A stretch of 64,000 nt of DNA from Rhodohalobacter sp. SW132 (GCF_003390325.1 NZ_QUOK01000014.1:42423-106422); one strand, 5' to 3'; numbered from the stretch's first letter, positions 54,740-64,000 are shown. The notes: generated by a model from the letters alone, not told the origin. A program made the numbers and translations.

Positions 54740-55816
54740 ATGAAAATAGTGCGGCTTATATTTGGTTTTTTTTCATCTGTTATTGCACTGATTGCCGTAG
54801 TACCCGTATTCATACTTGGAATTCCTTTCTGGACCGTCAGGCTCATCCAGAAGCGGATTATGATTTTGGTACGGAAGCTTCGGCCTATTCCTGCAACCTG
54901 GGATGAGCTGATCCAGTTTTACCCGGTGATCGGCTGGAAGCCAAAAGAAAACCTGGATACATACGCAACAGATTTGCCCGGTAACCGATACAGCCTGTCA
55001 ACCGATAACTATGGGTGGCGAAATACAAATACCGCGTTTGAGGAGAGTGATATTATCGTTTTCGGGGACTCCTTTGCTTTTGGATTTGGAGTGAGCGATA
55101 AAGATATTTTTGGAAATGTACAAAGCGAACTGTCCATTAAAACCGTAGGTGCGAACGGGTACAATATGGTTCAGGAATATCTGCTGATGGAGAAATACCG
55201 GCCACATTTTAAAGAAAAAACCGTGATCTGGTTTATCTATCATGGAAATGATTTGTACGAAAATCTAACACCAAATTTAAGGCATTACCGAATGCCGTTC
55301 GTTCGCGAAAAAAAGGGTATGCAGGAGTGGGAAATCGTTACAGAGCATGTAAATCCTACCCCCTGGCAAATTGTCGAAAAAAGAGATTACTACGGGGCTC
55401 TTGCAAATATCTGTACGCACTCATTTCTGTCGGAACGCGCATTTAGCGGATGCGAGTATCTTATAAAGAAAGGGAGTGAACTATGTGCCCGGGAAAATGC
55501 AGAACTTATAATATTTTCACTGCCGGATATCATTCAGATTGATGAAAGCCGACATCATGAATTAAAATCCCAGGCAGCAGATTCCGTAAGTTTTGATCCC
55601 GACCTTCCCGATAAAAGATTAAAAGATATCTGTGAGCGACATTCTATCCCTTTTTACACAACGAAAGATTTTCTTGGCAAAGAGCATTTTATCAAATTTG
55701 ATATACACTGGAACATTGAAGGGAATAAACAGGTGGCTCAAATGATTCACGAAGCCTATACCAGAAACGATCATTTACATAGAATTTATACATCACAGAC
55801 AGCCTATAAGGATTAA
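54740..55816 (+). CDS. SGNH/GDSL-type hydrolase or acyl-esterase, membrane anchored
   Basis: 358 residues. One or two N-terminal spans (LIFGFFSSVIALIAVVPVFILGIPF) anchor it, with the rest probably outside. Block I is VFGDSFAFG with Ser111 as nucleophile, block III has HGNDLYEN with the oxyanion Asn, and block V FDIHWNIEGN has the Asp and His of the triad. Members remove or move O-acyl groups on glycans. It is the third gene of the carbamoyltransferase operon and has its own strong SD 4 nt before the ATG, so it probably acts on the same chain. Confidence 0.9.
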   Translation: MKIVRLIFGFFSSVIALIAVVPVFILGIPFWTVRLIQKRIMILVRKLRPIPATWDELIQFYPVIGWKPKENLDTYATDLPGNRYSLSTDNYGWRNTNTAFEESDIIVFGDSFAFGFGVSDKDIFGNVQSELSIKTVGANGYNMVQEYLLMEKYRPHFKEKTVIWFIYHGNDLYENLTPNLRHYRMPFVREKKGMQEWEIVTEHVNPTPWQIVEKRDYYGALANICTHSFLSERAFSGCEYLIKKGSELCARENAELIIFSLPDIIQIDESRHHELKSQAADSVSFDPDLPDKRLKDICERHSIPFYTTKDFLGKEHFIKFDIHWNIEGNKQVAQMIHEAYTRNDHLHRIYTSQTAYKD

Positions 55817-56016
55817 CAGTTCACAAAGTCCTGAATATCTTATCCAAACCAAGAATCTCTCTAATCACCTCTGCATATGGAGATTGTGAAAAAATTTGAT
55901 TTCAAAGTCAGGTTAATAATAAATCTTTTTTTAGATGACCACATAACCTGTTTCCAGATAGCCGATGACATCAATAGCCGATAGTACTGCCTTGGTGCTG
56001 TAGATCCAGAAATAAT

Positions 56017-56985
56017 ATGAAAACACCTGTTTTATTTATTGTATTCAACCGGCCTGATCTGACTGAAAAGGTATTCCAACGTCTTGCGGCAGCAAAACCC
56101 GAACAACTTTTTCTGGTGTCGGACGGACCGAGAGAGGGTAAAAAGGAAGATGAAAAATCCTGTGCAGAGGTAAAGAGAATTCTGGAGAAGATAACATGGG
56201 ATTGCGAGGTGCACCGAAATTATTCCGATAAGAACCTGGGATGCGGTATTCGCGTTGCATCCGGGATCAGCTGGGTATTTGAACATGTGGACCGGGCCAT
56301 TATACTTGAAGATGACTGTCTCCCGGATCCAAGCTTTTTTCCATTTTGCGATGAACTGCTGGAAAAGTATAAGGACGATAGCCGGGTGATGACTGTCAGC
56401 GGCCGAAACCTTCAGGGAAATCGTTTAGGCGTACAACATAGTTACTATTATTCAGTGTATCCAGGTACCTGGGGTTGGGCTACATGGCGCAGAGCCTGGA
56501 AGATGTACGACTATCACTTACAACTCTGGGAAGGGCTGAAAGAAACTGATTTTCCATTGCGTATTACCGGTGATGAGAAAACTGCAACCTACATGAGGCA
56601 CCATTTTGAGCGAACATACCGAAGTGATCCTCCAAAAGATATTCAGGAATCAGATTACACATATACCTGGGATTACCAATGGGTATTTAATTGTTGGGTA
56701 CAGCACGGGCTTTCGATAATTCCGAAAAAAAACCTAATTAGTAATATAGGATTTGGAAAGAAGGCCACTCACACCAAAGATGAAAATCATGAATACGCGG
56801 CACTTCCTGTTTCAGGAATGGAGTTTCCGTTAAAACATCCTCCACATAAACTTATTGATAGGAAAGCAGATGATCTTCATTTTAAGATGATGAGCAAAAA
56901 AAATAACAATATCCAAAAGAGAACGCCTGGTATTTTTTCGAGGATAAAAAATAAACTAACTTGTATTCTCCGTGATGAGAATTAA
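56017..56985 (+). CDS. Glycosyltransferase (GT-A, HlpA-like), paralogue of 49877-50890
   Basis: 322 residues with TPVLFIVFNRPDLTEKVF, LFLVSDGPREG, AIILEDDCLPDPSFF and WGWATWRRAW, the same order as its paralogue at 49877. Bases 56206-56318 are identical to 50066-50178, silent sites included, while the flanking coding sequence differs at many silent positions, which suggests recent gene conversion. It lies alone between gaps of about 200-240 bp. It probably acts on the same glycan, but its donor is unknown. Confidence 0.88.
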   Translation: MKTPVLFIVFNRPDLTEKVFQRLAAAKPEQLFLVSDGPREGKKEDEKSCAEVKRILEKITWDCEVHRNYSDKNLGCGIRVASGISWVFEHVDRAIILEDDCLPDPSFFPFCDELLEKYKDDSRVMTVSGRNLQGNRLGVQHSYYYSVYPGTWGWATWRRAWKMYDYHLQLWEGLKETDFPLRITGDEKTATYMRHHFERTYRSDPPKDIQESDYTYTWDYQWVFNCWVQHGLSIIPKKNLISNIGFGKKATHTKDENHEYAALPVSGMEFPLKHPPHKLIDRKADDLHFKMMSKKNNNIQKRTPGIFSRIKNKLTCILRDEN

Positions 56986-57226
56986 CTATTCATTCATTTT
57001 CTTAAATTGATAGATCAGGAATTCATATTAGATTAACTGAAAGTTTACCCTCTATAGTTTATTGGAGAGGTTTAACTGAATTTGGCCATCCTTTTTTTTT
57101 ATACTATTATATATTCGATTTAAGATCTACATAAGCATGACTAACCCGGTTGGCAGTACAATACGGTTATTTCAATAGAAAAGCGGTATAGAGTTTGAAG
57201 CGGGGAACAAATAAGCGAGCAGAACC

Positions 57227-58189
57227 ATGAACAGTACTACGGCATCTTCTTCAGGGGAAGTAATAAACACCAAAAGCTGGCCCTGGAATAAAGAGATCGG
57301 CGAGAAAGCGAACCTGGCGCCTGCCAAAAGTCATAAAAACAATGAGTGGCCCAAAATTACAATTGTAACCCCCAGCTACAACCAGGGGGAGTTTATCGAG
57401 GAGACGATTCGATCAATCATCCTGCAAAATTATCCCAATCTGGAATATTTTATTATCGATGGGGGAAGTACGGATAATACAGTAGAGGTTATCAAAAAAT
57501 ATGAGGATTGGATTGATTACTGGGTGAGTGAACCGGATAACGGCCAGAGTGATGCGGTAAACAAAGGATTTGAAAGAGCTACCGGCACCTATGGGAACTG
57601 GATTAACAGTGATGATCTGCTTGCTGAAGATGCACTGCTCAATATTGCTAAACATATAGAGGGAGATGACCAGAAAACACTCTACCTGGGAAAATGCATT
57701 CATACTGATAAACATCTAAATATCCAGGCTGTACAAACCAGTAATATACGTACGATTGATGACCTGCTGGATATTGAACATCACTGGGGTAAGAATGCAA
57801 TTGCACAGCAGAATGTGCTATTTAATGTCGAACAATTCAGGGAAGTTGGCGGACTTAAAGTCAATAACCACTACGCCATGGACTACGAACTCTGGGGAGA
57901 TTTACTTATAAACGGGAACAGTATTCGTTACCTGGACTTTGAAGTCGGTATCTTCAGAAGGTACGAAGGCCAAAAAATATCAGACAGAAGAAAGACGGTG
58001 AACTGCCTGCTGAAAAGTGCTCATAAACTCGTTATACGTAACAAAGACTGGAGTATACCAAAAAAAATCCGGCTTACATTTAACCTTTTCAGATACAGGC
58101 TTTTATTCATAAAAAAAATGATTTCTATGCGAAGCAGAATTAAAAAAAAGTTAGCTGCCAGAGCTTCAAAAGAGTCAGTTAAACAATGA
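57227..58189 (+). CDS. GT2 family glycosyltransferase
   Basis: 320 residues. An N-terminal extension of about 40 residues (TKSWPWNKEIGEKANLAPA) precedes ITIVTPSYNQGEFIEETI and IDGGSTDNTVEVI; the metal site is GNWINSDDLLAED. The tail is basic (RIKKKLAARASK). The stop overlaps the next start by 4 nt (ATGA), so it forms an operon with the GT4 gene. This WcaA-like subtype is common in exopolysaccharide loci. Confidence 0.9.
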   Translation: MNSTTASSSGEVINTKSWPWNKEIGEKANLAPAKSHKNNEWPKITIVTPSYNQGEFIEETIRSIILQNYPNLEYFIIDGGSTDNTVEVIKKYEDWIDYWVSEPDNGQSDAVNKGFERATGTYGNWINSDDLLAEDALLNIAKHIEGDDQKTLYLGKCIHTDKHLNIQAVQTSNIRTIDDLLDIEHHWGKNAIAQQNVLFNVEQFREVGGLKVNNHYAMDYELWGDLLINGNSIRYLDFEVGIFRRYEGQKISDRRKTVNCLLKSAHKLVIRNKDWSIPKKIRLTFNLFRYRLLFIKKMISMRSRIKKKLAARASKESVKQ

Positions 58190-59340
58190 AAAAAAATTGT
58201 GGTTCTGTTGTTGTTTACAATGATATCCTGTTTTTACTGAGTCAAACGTTTATGTATGAACAGGTAAAAGTACTTGCTGAGCAATATGATGTACATCTTT
58301 TAGCCAAACGGTTTGAAAACCCTCATAGTTTCAATATCGATGAATATCAACAAATTAAAATTGATCAGCCGGTACATATTGCAGATAAAGTTGTGTCAAA
58401 ACTTGCCAGAAGATATTACGATTCAAATCTTTACTTTGACACGCGTACACTTCTCCGCTTAAGGAAATTTCTTAGAAAAGAAAAAATAAAAGCAATTCAT
58501 GCACATTTCGGGCCAAGGGCACTTGAGATTCTTGGAATAGCCAAAAAACACAATATTCCACTTGTGGTAACTTTTCATGGGTATGATGCCTCATCATTAC
58601 TAAGAGACGACGCGTATGCACAAAAATTACCGTATCTTTTTGAATATGCAACAAAAATCATCGTGGTGAGTGAGCATATGATAAACACGCTAAAACTGGA
58701 TAAATGGAAGCAGAAAGTACACATTATTCCATGTTCCGTTAATGCGGATGAATTTAGTGCAGATGGCAAGGCAAAAAGCGATAATAAAATAAAAATTCTA
58801 CATGCTGGAAGAATTGTGGCGAAAAAAGGTGTCCCTGATTTGATCAGAGTATTTCACCATCTCACTGGGAAGATTCAGAATATTGAACTTCATCTTGCCG
58901 GAGATGGAGAAGAACTTGATGAGTGTAAAGAGCTGGTAAAAAGGTTTTCAATTGAAGAGAAAGTTGTTTTCTATGGTGGTGTATCTCATCAAAAAATTAA
59001 AAATTTACTTAACGAAACAGATATTTTTGTTTTAAATAGCAGAACTGATGAAGCAGGGGATATGGAAGGTACGCCTGTTACTATTCTTGAAGCTATGTGT
59101 ATGGAGAAGGCTGTGGTTTCTACACGGCACGCCGGTATTCCGTATGTAATTGAAGACGGGGAAAATGGTCTGCTTGCTGATGAGAGAGATAACAATGGAC
59201 TAGGAAGGTGTCTGCAAAAATTGATACAAAATAATGAGCTCAGAATAAAAATGGGCAGATCAGCAAGAGCTACTGTCATTGAATCTTTTTCATCAAAAGT
59301 GATGGGTCAAAAACTAAGCGAAGTATTTGAAAGTATCTGA
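58186..59340 (+). CDS. GT4 family glycosyltransferase
   Basis: 384 residues, GT-B fold. Visible parts: AIHAHFGPRALEILGIAKKHNIPLVVTFHGYDASSLL with its conserved HGYD, ILHAGRIVAKKGVPDLIRVF, LHLAGDGEELDECK, and the donor site EGTPVTILEAMCMEKAVVSTRHAGIPYVIEDGENGLL. These resemble colanic-acid WcaL-like transferases. The ATGA overlap with the GT2 gene before it shows coupling. It acts from the cytoplasm. Confidence 0.93.
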   Translation: MKKNCGSVVVYNDILFLLSQTFMYEQVKVLAEQYDVHLLAKRFENPHSFNIDEYQQIKIDQPVHIADKVVSKLARRYYDSNLYFDTRTLLRLRKFLRKEKIKAIHAHFGPRALEILGIAKKHNIPLVVTFHGYDASSLLRDDAYAQKLPYLFEYATKIIVVSEHMINTLKLDKWKQKVHIIPCSVNADEFSADGKAKSDNKIKILHAGRIVAKKGVPDLIRVFHHLTGKIQNIELHLAGDGEELDECKELVKRFSIEEKVVFYGGVSHQKIKNLLNETDIFVLNSRTDEAGDMEGTPVTILEAMCMEKAVVSTRHAGIPYVIEDGENGLLADERDNNGLGRCLQKLIQNNELRIKMGRSARATVIESFSSKVMGQKLSEVFESI

Positions 59341-59552
59341 TGTTTATTAACAGATTATAAGCCTCTGAATATTATTGATCTGTTATCTTTCACACCGATT
59401 TTGCTCAGATAAGCTATGTTTTCTGTTTCACTTTTTTAGGAAATGGAACTATTAGTGATCATTCAGGAACAGTATAAAAAGTTTTACTTTTGTCTGAAAC
59501 TGCCATAGATAATCAGAATTAACTTAACTATAAATAAAACGCTCTGATTCAA

Positions 59553-60440
59553 ATGGGAATTGCCCCGATATTTTCCGTTATAATACCGGTATACAACAAT
59601 TGGGAACAGCTTCAGTTATGCCTGGATGCACTTTCAAAACAAACTGTTGATTCAGAAAAATTTGAGATTATTGTTGTAGATAATGCATCAACCAGATCAA
59701 GACCGGATCATTTCAGAATGCCTGATCATGCAATCCTTAAATTTGAATCTGAGCCGGGTTCTTATGCTGCAAGGAACCGGGGTGCAGAGTTTGCAAATGG
59801 GAAATATCTTGCATTTACAGATTCTGACTGCATACCAGATAAAAACTGGTTGCAGCATGCTTTTAACTTATTTGAAGAATCGCGTTGTGATAGTATTGGC
59901 GGAGAAATTAAAATCTTCAGAACTGAGGATGGCCGCAAACACGCCTATATTTATGAGAGTTACAACGCCTTTAAACAGGAACAGTGGGTACCGGAAGGAA
60001 AAAGCTGTACGGCAAATCATTTTGTGAAAAAAAAGGTGTTTAATGAAGTCAATGGATTCGATACCACTCTGAAATCCGGAGGGGACTGGGAATTTTCCAA
60101 TCGCTGCGTCAGCCTTGGTTATCAGATGGAGTACGGAGCAGATGTAATCGTATTGCATCCGGCAAGAAAAAACCTGAAAGCGATGCTGAAAAAGCATTAT
60201 CGGCATATCTGCTGGGCTTCGGTAATTGTACGTGAAAAATACAATTGCGGACAACTTAGAGTTCTGCTGTCATCAACAAAAGGTGCTTTGCTTGGATTAT
60301 TCAAAAAGAAACCATACGTAAAAAATTTAAAACACAGATTTGTATTACTCTATATCGATTTCATCAAAATGGGTATGCAAATTGGTGTAAACGTGTTTTT
60401 GTTGATGAGGCTTATCAAGCCAGAGCAGGTAAGAGAATAG
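59553..60440 (+). CDS. GT2 family glycosyltransferase
   Basis: 295 residues: FSVIIPVYNNWEQLQLCL, IIVVDNASTRSRP, GSYAARNRGAEFANG and the metal site LAFTDSDCIPDKNWL, then SGGDWEFSNRC. The last 40 residues are hydrophobic (FIKMGMQIGVNVFLLMRLI), perhaps a membrane contact. The GT25 gene begins 22 nt later, so both are likely in one transcript. Confidence 0.9.
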   Translation: MGIAPIFSVIIPVYNNWEQLQLCLDALSKQTVDSEKFEIIVVDNASTRSRPDHFRMPDHAILKFESEPGSYAARNRGAEFANGKYLAFTDSDCIPDKNWLQHAFNLFEESRCDSIGGEIKIFRTEDGRKHAYIYESYNAFKQEQWVPEGKSCTANHFVKKKVFNEVNGFDTTLKSGGDWEFSNRCVSLGYQMEYGADVIVLHPARKNLKAMLKKHYRHICWASVIVREKYNCGQLRVLLSSTKGALLGLFKKKPYVKNLKHRFVLLYIDFIKMGMQIGVNVFLLMRLIKPEQVRE

Positions 60441-60462
60441 TAAACCATAACAGAGGCAATAT

Positions 60463-61233
60463 ATGTCAGTTTTTGAAACCCTGAATCAAACATTCGATAA
60501 TATTTATATTATGACACTGGAGCGAAGTGTCGACCGGCACCCGGTTTTTAAAAAAAGGCTGGCTGGATTAGACTATGAGATTTTCTGGGGTGTGGACGGC
60601 CAAAAACTGGATATCCGGGAACTGGAAGAAAAGGGGCTTTACGATTCAGAAAAGGCAAAATTCATAAAAAAAGAACTGAAATTACCGCAGCGTGATTTGT
60701 CGATGAGCATCCTGGGGTGCGCTCTCTCACATGTCGGTATCTACAAAGATGCGATTAAAAACGGGTATGAAAAAGTTCTGATCATGGAAGATGATATCAC
60801 CATTGATCAGAGCAAAAATCAACACCTGAAGCAGGCACTCGATGAACTGCCTCCTGACTGGGAATTACTCTACCTTGGGTATCTTCAAAACAATAATGAA
60901 CTATCGTGGAAGGCGAGGCTCAGAATCAATCTAATTTACCCGGTATTATCAAAGCTTGGAAACAAGAAATATAATCCACACACCTACAGGTGTAAATTTC
61001 CCCGGCATTACTCAGAGAATCTGGAAATCCCGGGTTTTCATTATGGTGCGCACGCCTACGGGGTGACACTTGAAGGCGTAAAAAAAATACTGGATGAACA
61101 GACCCCTATTGTGCGGGAAGCGGACAATGCCATCAGCGAAATGTGTATGCATGAATCCATTAACGCGTTCAGAGTGAAGGAAAGGGTTTTTCACCAGGAC
61201 AGAGAGCAGTTTGAAAGTCAGATCAGCAGTTAA
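60463..61233 (+). CDS. GT25 family glycosyltransferase
   Basis: 256 residues with the GT25 start NIYIMTLERSVDRHPVFKKRL, then SILGCALSHVGIYKDAI and VLIMEDDITID, the acidic metal site. Family members add galactose or similar sugars in LPS and capsules. AHAYGVTLEGVKKIL near the C terminus is the usual acceptor-side motif. It lies 22 nt after a GT2 gene, and the sulfotransferase follows after about 290 bp. Confidence 0.92.
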   Translation: MSVFETLNQTFDNIYIMTLERSVDRHPVFKKRLAGLDYEIFWGVDGQKLDIRELEEKGLYDSEKAKFIKKELKLPQRDLSMSILGCALSHVGIYKDAIKNGYEKVLIMEDDITIDQSKNQHLKQALDELPPDWELLYLGYLQNNNELSWKARLRINLIYPVLSKLGNKKYNPHTYRCKFPRHYSENLEIPGFHYGAHAYGVTLEGVKKILDEQTPIVREADNAISEMCMHESINAFRVKERVFHQDREQFESQISS

Positions 61234-61519
61234 GCCTTGCTATAAAATCAGATACCCCTTCCTTTATTAATTTCAGATCAATAAAATCTACTTTTTTACT
61301 CTTTTCTGGTGCCAAAAATCAGATTAAGAACTGATCCTATTACTACAAAAATAAATCTATTTATTGCAATTCTAATGACTTACGAAACTTGATTTTTACT
61401 GTATCGTAATAAATATTTTATATATTTTTTGTCTGATACTATTATAATAAGTATTGATGAATGCATGCTAAAGCAGCTGTTTGATAATTGTATATACACC
61501 TAATAATAAACCGGAAAAA

Positions 61520-62308
61520 GTGTCACTAAATAAAAAAGTAAATGGTTGGTACAGGCGGGGACTCTACTTACGAAGAGAATGGATTGCCTATTATTGTAAA
61601 CTCTTTAAACAGGACTCTCTTGAGCAGCACCGGGTGGTGATTTTTGGACAGGGGCGAACCGGCAGTACCCTGCTGGAAGACCTGATCTTTAAAACAGGCC
61701 ATTTTCAGAAACATGGAGAGCTGTTTCATAAATCAAGAGGTCAGATTCTTTTTCCACTCCCGTTTATCCGGGGACTCGCAAGGAGAAGACCTGAGGAGAA
61801 TTTTATTTTTCACGTAAAAATTTACCAGCTGGTCAATGACCGTCGCCGACCTGAAGACACGGCCCGTTTTCTGAAAGCGTTGTACGCCTCCGGATGGAAA
61901 ATTATATATCTCAGCAGAAGGAACAAGGTAAAGCATGTACTCTCTAACTATGTGCACAATGCACGCGGCGCAAGTCATAAATTCAATGATAAAAAAGAAG
62001 AAATTGAGCTGCAGATCGATCCGGAAGGATTTCTAACCTGGGTTAAAGAGAGAGAACGGTTTACAGAAGAGGAAAAAAAAGCTTTACAGGGACTGGAGTA
62101 TATTGAAGTTGTCTACGAAGATGACCTTGAAAAACAGGAGATGCACCAGGGTACGGTGGATCGAATACTTGATGAGCTGTCATTGGAGAGAAAAAAAGTT
62201 CAAACACGCCATAAAAAAGTAAACAGTCAACCATTGGACTGTTTAATTAAAAACTACGATCAGTTTAAAAAACACCTGACCGATCATGGCCTCGCGAAAT
62301 ACCTGTAG
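61520..62308 (+). CDS. Sulfotransferase (Stf0-like)
   Basis: No in-frame ATG exists near the start; GTG at 61520 (SLNKKVNGWYRRG) or TTG at 61481 are the choices. About 262 residues. VVIFGQGRTGSTLLEDL is the PAPS loop, and KIIYLSRRNKVKHVLSNYV fits the 3'-phosphate motif. The length matches single-domain sulfotransferases. It closes the plus-strand part of the locus and is the third enzyme of this type, so sulfation is a main modification of the glycan. Confidence 0.82.
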   Translation: MSLNKKVNGWYRRGLYLRREWIAYYCKLFKQDSLEQHRVVIFGQGRTGSTLLEDLIFKTGHFQKHGELFHKSRGQILFPLPFIRGLARRRPEENFIFHVKIYQLVNDRRRPEDTARFLKALYASGWKIIYLSRRNKVKHVLSNYVHNARGASHKFNDKKEEIELQIDPEGFLTWVKERERFTEEEKKALQGLEYIEVVYEDDLEKQEMHQGTVDRILDELSLERKKVQTRHKKVNSQPLDCLIKNYDQFKKHLTDHGLAKYL

Positions 62309-62518
62309 TATTCATCTGAAAAGTGACACATGGAGCAAAGAAGTGCGGCGATTATCACAATAAAATAGAGATTTAACCCGTACCGTGATGTGGATAAAAA
62401 TATAGTAACAGGTACAGTAAGCCGTATATTTTAGAATTTCTATAATATACTAAAAAGATAAAACCTCAATATGTGATCCAGATAACCAACAACCAATTAA
62501 CCGAAATCGATACTATAG

Positions 62519-63532
62519 TCAGACATAATCAGAAATAACCCCGGCCTTGAGCAGCCTCTTATTTAAGAGCTGTACCAGCTCCCTAGAAAGCTGTGTATTG
62601 ATATTTTGATTTTGATACCTCACCGTAACACGCTGACTTCGGATAAAGACTGCCGTAAAGAATGCGAGGGAAATTTGAAAATCTTTTAGTTGTATTAGAT
62701 CAGAAACCTTATGGTAGAGTTTTTGCTCAATCTGAAGATACTCCTCAAGCGTAAGTCCTGATTGTGTTGAGAGACCGATAATAAGTCCAAAATCGTACCC
62801 AATGGGATACCAGCCAAAATTATCCCAGTCGATCACTTTACCTTCTTTAAAGGTATTCTTATCAGAAAGATCTCCATGATTCAGACATCGTTTCACATAA
62901 CGGGAAATATATATATCTGATTCTGATAGCAGATTGCTGATATCGGGAACCCTAAATTCCAGTTCATTCTGAAGGTTTTCAAGAGCGTCAGTAAACGTGT
63001 TCTTGTTATATTTTAAGCGTGAGTTAGGAATATCGGTTGATTCCGATAGATTTACTTTTACTATTCGTGCAGCTACATCGGTAGCCTTTTCTAAATATTC
63101 ATCCGAATCTAGTGTTTTGAGGTCAAAGTACTCAAAATAGGTGGCAAAAAGTTTATCACCTTCATTAAGTCTGACCAGACGTGCAGTCTTCACCCCTTGT
63201 TCGATGAGCTGAGGCTGAATGGTGTCTCTGAAAAAAAGAATGATTTTTTTTCTTTCATTAAAATATATTTTTTCAAATAAAACCTGTTCTTTTAACATAA
63301 GTTTCCGGTAGGAGTTGAGGACTGCCGTGCTGAATCCGGAGCCTTCGAAAGTTGCCTCCCGGCAATCACTGTAAGAACAGATCTGTATATCCCGATCATA
63401 AGCAATTATGATTCGTTCATAGGTACGCATCCAGCCTCTTTTGGCCAGGGAAGCAGCCAGCCTTCTGAAGTGAGCTCTGTTTTTAGGCGGAATTTTGAAC
63501 AGTATGAGCAGTATTGCAGATACGTAATACAT
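62519..63532 (-). CDS. Aminoglycoside phosphotransferase/choline-kinase-like protein
   Basis: 337 residues of the protein-kinase-like APH/CHK fold. The catalytic loop is CLNHGDLSDKN with the base Asp and the metal Asn, followed by KVIDWDNFGWYPIGYDFGL, the DFG-equivalent. The N-terminal ATP lobe is hard to recognise. It has a short hydrophobic start (YYVSAILLILFK). Relatives in glycan loci may phosphorylate a sugar, glycerol or choline. It is the only minus-strand gene at the right end and its substrate is unknown. Confidence 0.75.
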   Translation of the reverse strand: MYYVSAILLILFKIPPKNRAHFRRLAASLAKRGWMRTYERIIIAYDRDIQICSYSDCREATFEGSGFSTAVLNSYRKLMLKEQVLFEKIYFNERKKIILFFRDTIQPQLIEQGVKTARLVRLNEGDKLFATYFEYFDLKTLDSDEYLEKATDVAARIVKVNLSESTDIPNSRLKYNKNTFTDALENLQNELEFRVPDISNLLSESDIYISRYVKRCLNHGDLSDKNTFKEGKVIDWDNFGWYPIGYDFGLIIGLSTQSGLTLEEYLQIEQKLYHKVSDLIQLKDFQISLAFFTAVFIRSQRVTVRYQNQNINTQLSRELVQLLNKRLLKAGVISDYV

Positions 63533-64000
63533 GAATCTGAAAAATAAAGTGGTTAATTCTCCTGAATTATTAAGGAGAGAGCTTGATCACAATTTTTATT
63601 ACTGTAAATTTGTAAATTACGATACGGTAAAGCCATTCCCAACTGATTATAAATTTTTCATTGTGGAGAGGATGCCTGCGTTTATTTGTAAGGATGGGAA
63701 GTGCCTGGATCGGTTGGGTATTCCGCTCCGATGGGTCGGGACCAGAAATGCACCGGCTGCGCGGAATGTTGAGGATTCACTGCGTGAATGTTGAGTGTTC
63801 GACCGAGGGGGTGGGACCAGAAATGCACTGGCTGTGCGAACGTTGAGGAGGTTGGCACATTGCCAATCATTCAATGCTCGTTTGATCGGTGGGTTTATGG
63901 GTTATTGTTAGATTATTAAAAATGATGTTGATACATGACAATGGGTTCGGTGCACAAGTGTTTTCCTGTAGTGGTCATATATTAACAAAATACCCAAACA
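63533..64000. other. Terminal intergenic part with a 75-bp-spaced repeat
   Basis: GGGACCAGAAATGCAC occurs at 63738 and, 75 bp later, at 63813, each followed by a similar GGCTG-GCG-A-GTTGAGGA sequence. A frame of 87 codons at 63531-63794 overlaps the start of the phosphotransferase and ends inside this repeat; it has no recognisable domain and I do not support it. The rest is AT-rich up to the window end. Confidence 0.5.

Noticed and set aside
12000..63532. Prophage or integrative element
   Set aside because: No integrase, phage structural, replication or conjugation gene is present; the content is glycan synthesis.
63531..63794. Plus-strand frame of 87 codons at the right end
   Set aside because: Overlaps the start of the phosphotransferase and runs into a noncoding repeat; no domain seen.
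1..64000. tRNA or rRNA genes
   Set aside because: No stretch with tRNA-like arms or rRNA-like conserved sequence was noticed by reading; a covariance search could still find one.

Overview
The window (64 kb) fits a marine or halophilic member of the FCB group, most likely Balneolota or a relative such as Rhodohalobacter or Gracilimonas. This is inferred from the C-terminal type A secretion-sorting tail (NYPNPFNPST type) on a secreted metalloprotease, from mostly SD-less starts, and from general protein flavour. No rRNA or tRNA gene was seen, so the placement is tentative.

Positions 1-11.8 kb hold ordinary chromosomal genes: the 3' part of comM, a short-chain dehydrogenase, a cobalamin-type binding protein with a small membrane protein, a fused chorismate mutase-prephenate dehydrogenase (tyrA), tspO, a secreted metzincin-type protease with a lipoprotein behind it, a proline dehydrogenase and a DUF4097 surface protein.

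From 12 kb to 63.5 kb lies a large surface-glycan locus. It contains about fifteen glycosyltransferases of several families (GT2, GT4, GT25, GT61, DUF5672 and others). It also has a four-gene CDP-6-deoxyhexose operon (rfbF, rfbG, an RmlC-like epimerase and a reductase), a UGM-like flavoprotein, a SAF-type dehydrogenase next to a GMC oxidoreductase, and many decorating enzymes: three sulfotransferases, a pyruvyltransferase-like protein, a NodU-type carbamoyltransferase with SxtJ and an SGNH hydrolase, a NodB deacetylase and a methyltransferase. The product is probably an anionic, sulfated polysaccharide. No flippase, polymerase, ABC exporter, initiating transferase or chain-length regulator is present, so export must be encoded elsewhere. 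The part from 12 to 33 kb is mixed in strand; 34.8-62.3 kb reads entirely on the plus strand.

The most unusual feature is the intergenic DNA. Nearly every long gap in and beside the locus is built from a few recurring noncoding modules: an outer element ending in ACCTGAGTTCGATT and its inverse, a MITE-like element ending in AGGCTGTGAGAA and its inverse, modules around GCGCCGTAGGTGCG and ATATCCGTAG, CACGAAG palindromes, and a CCCCGAGGTAGTTCATT tail. One outer element is flanked by a perfect 13-bp direct repeat like a target-site duplication, and another copy carries the MITE-like element inside it. The modules occur in direct and inverted pairs around cassette-like genes, next to duplicated transferases, a gene-conversion-like tract between two transferases and a decayed transposase. 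This suggests a locus that is actively shuffled through repeats.
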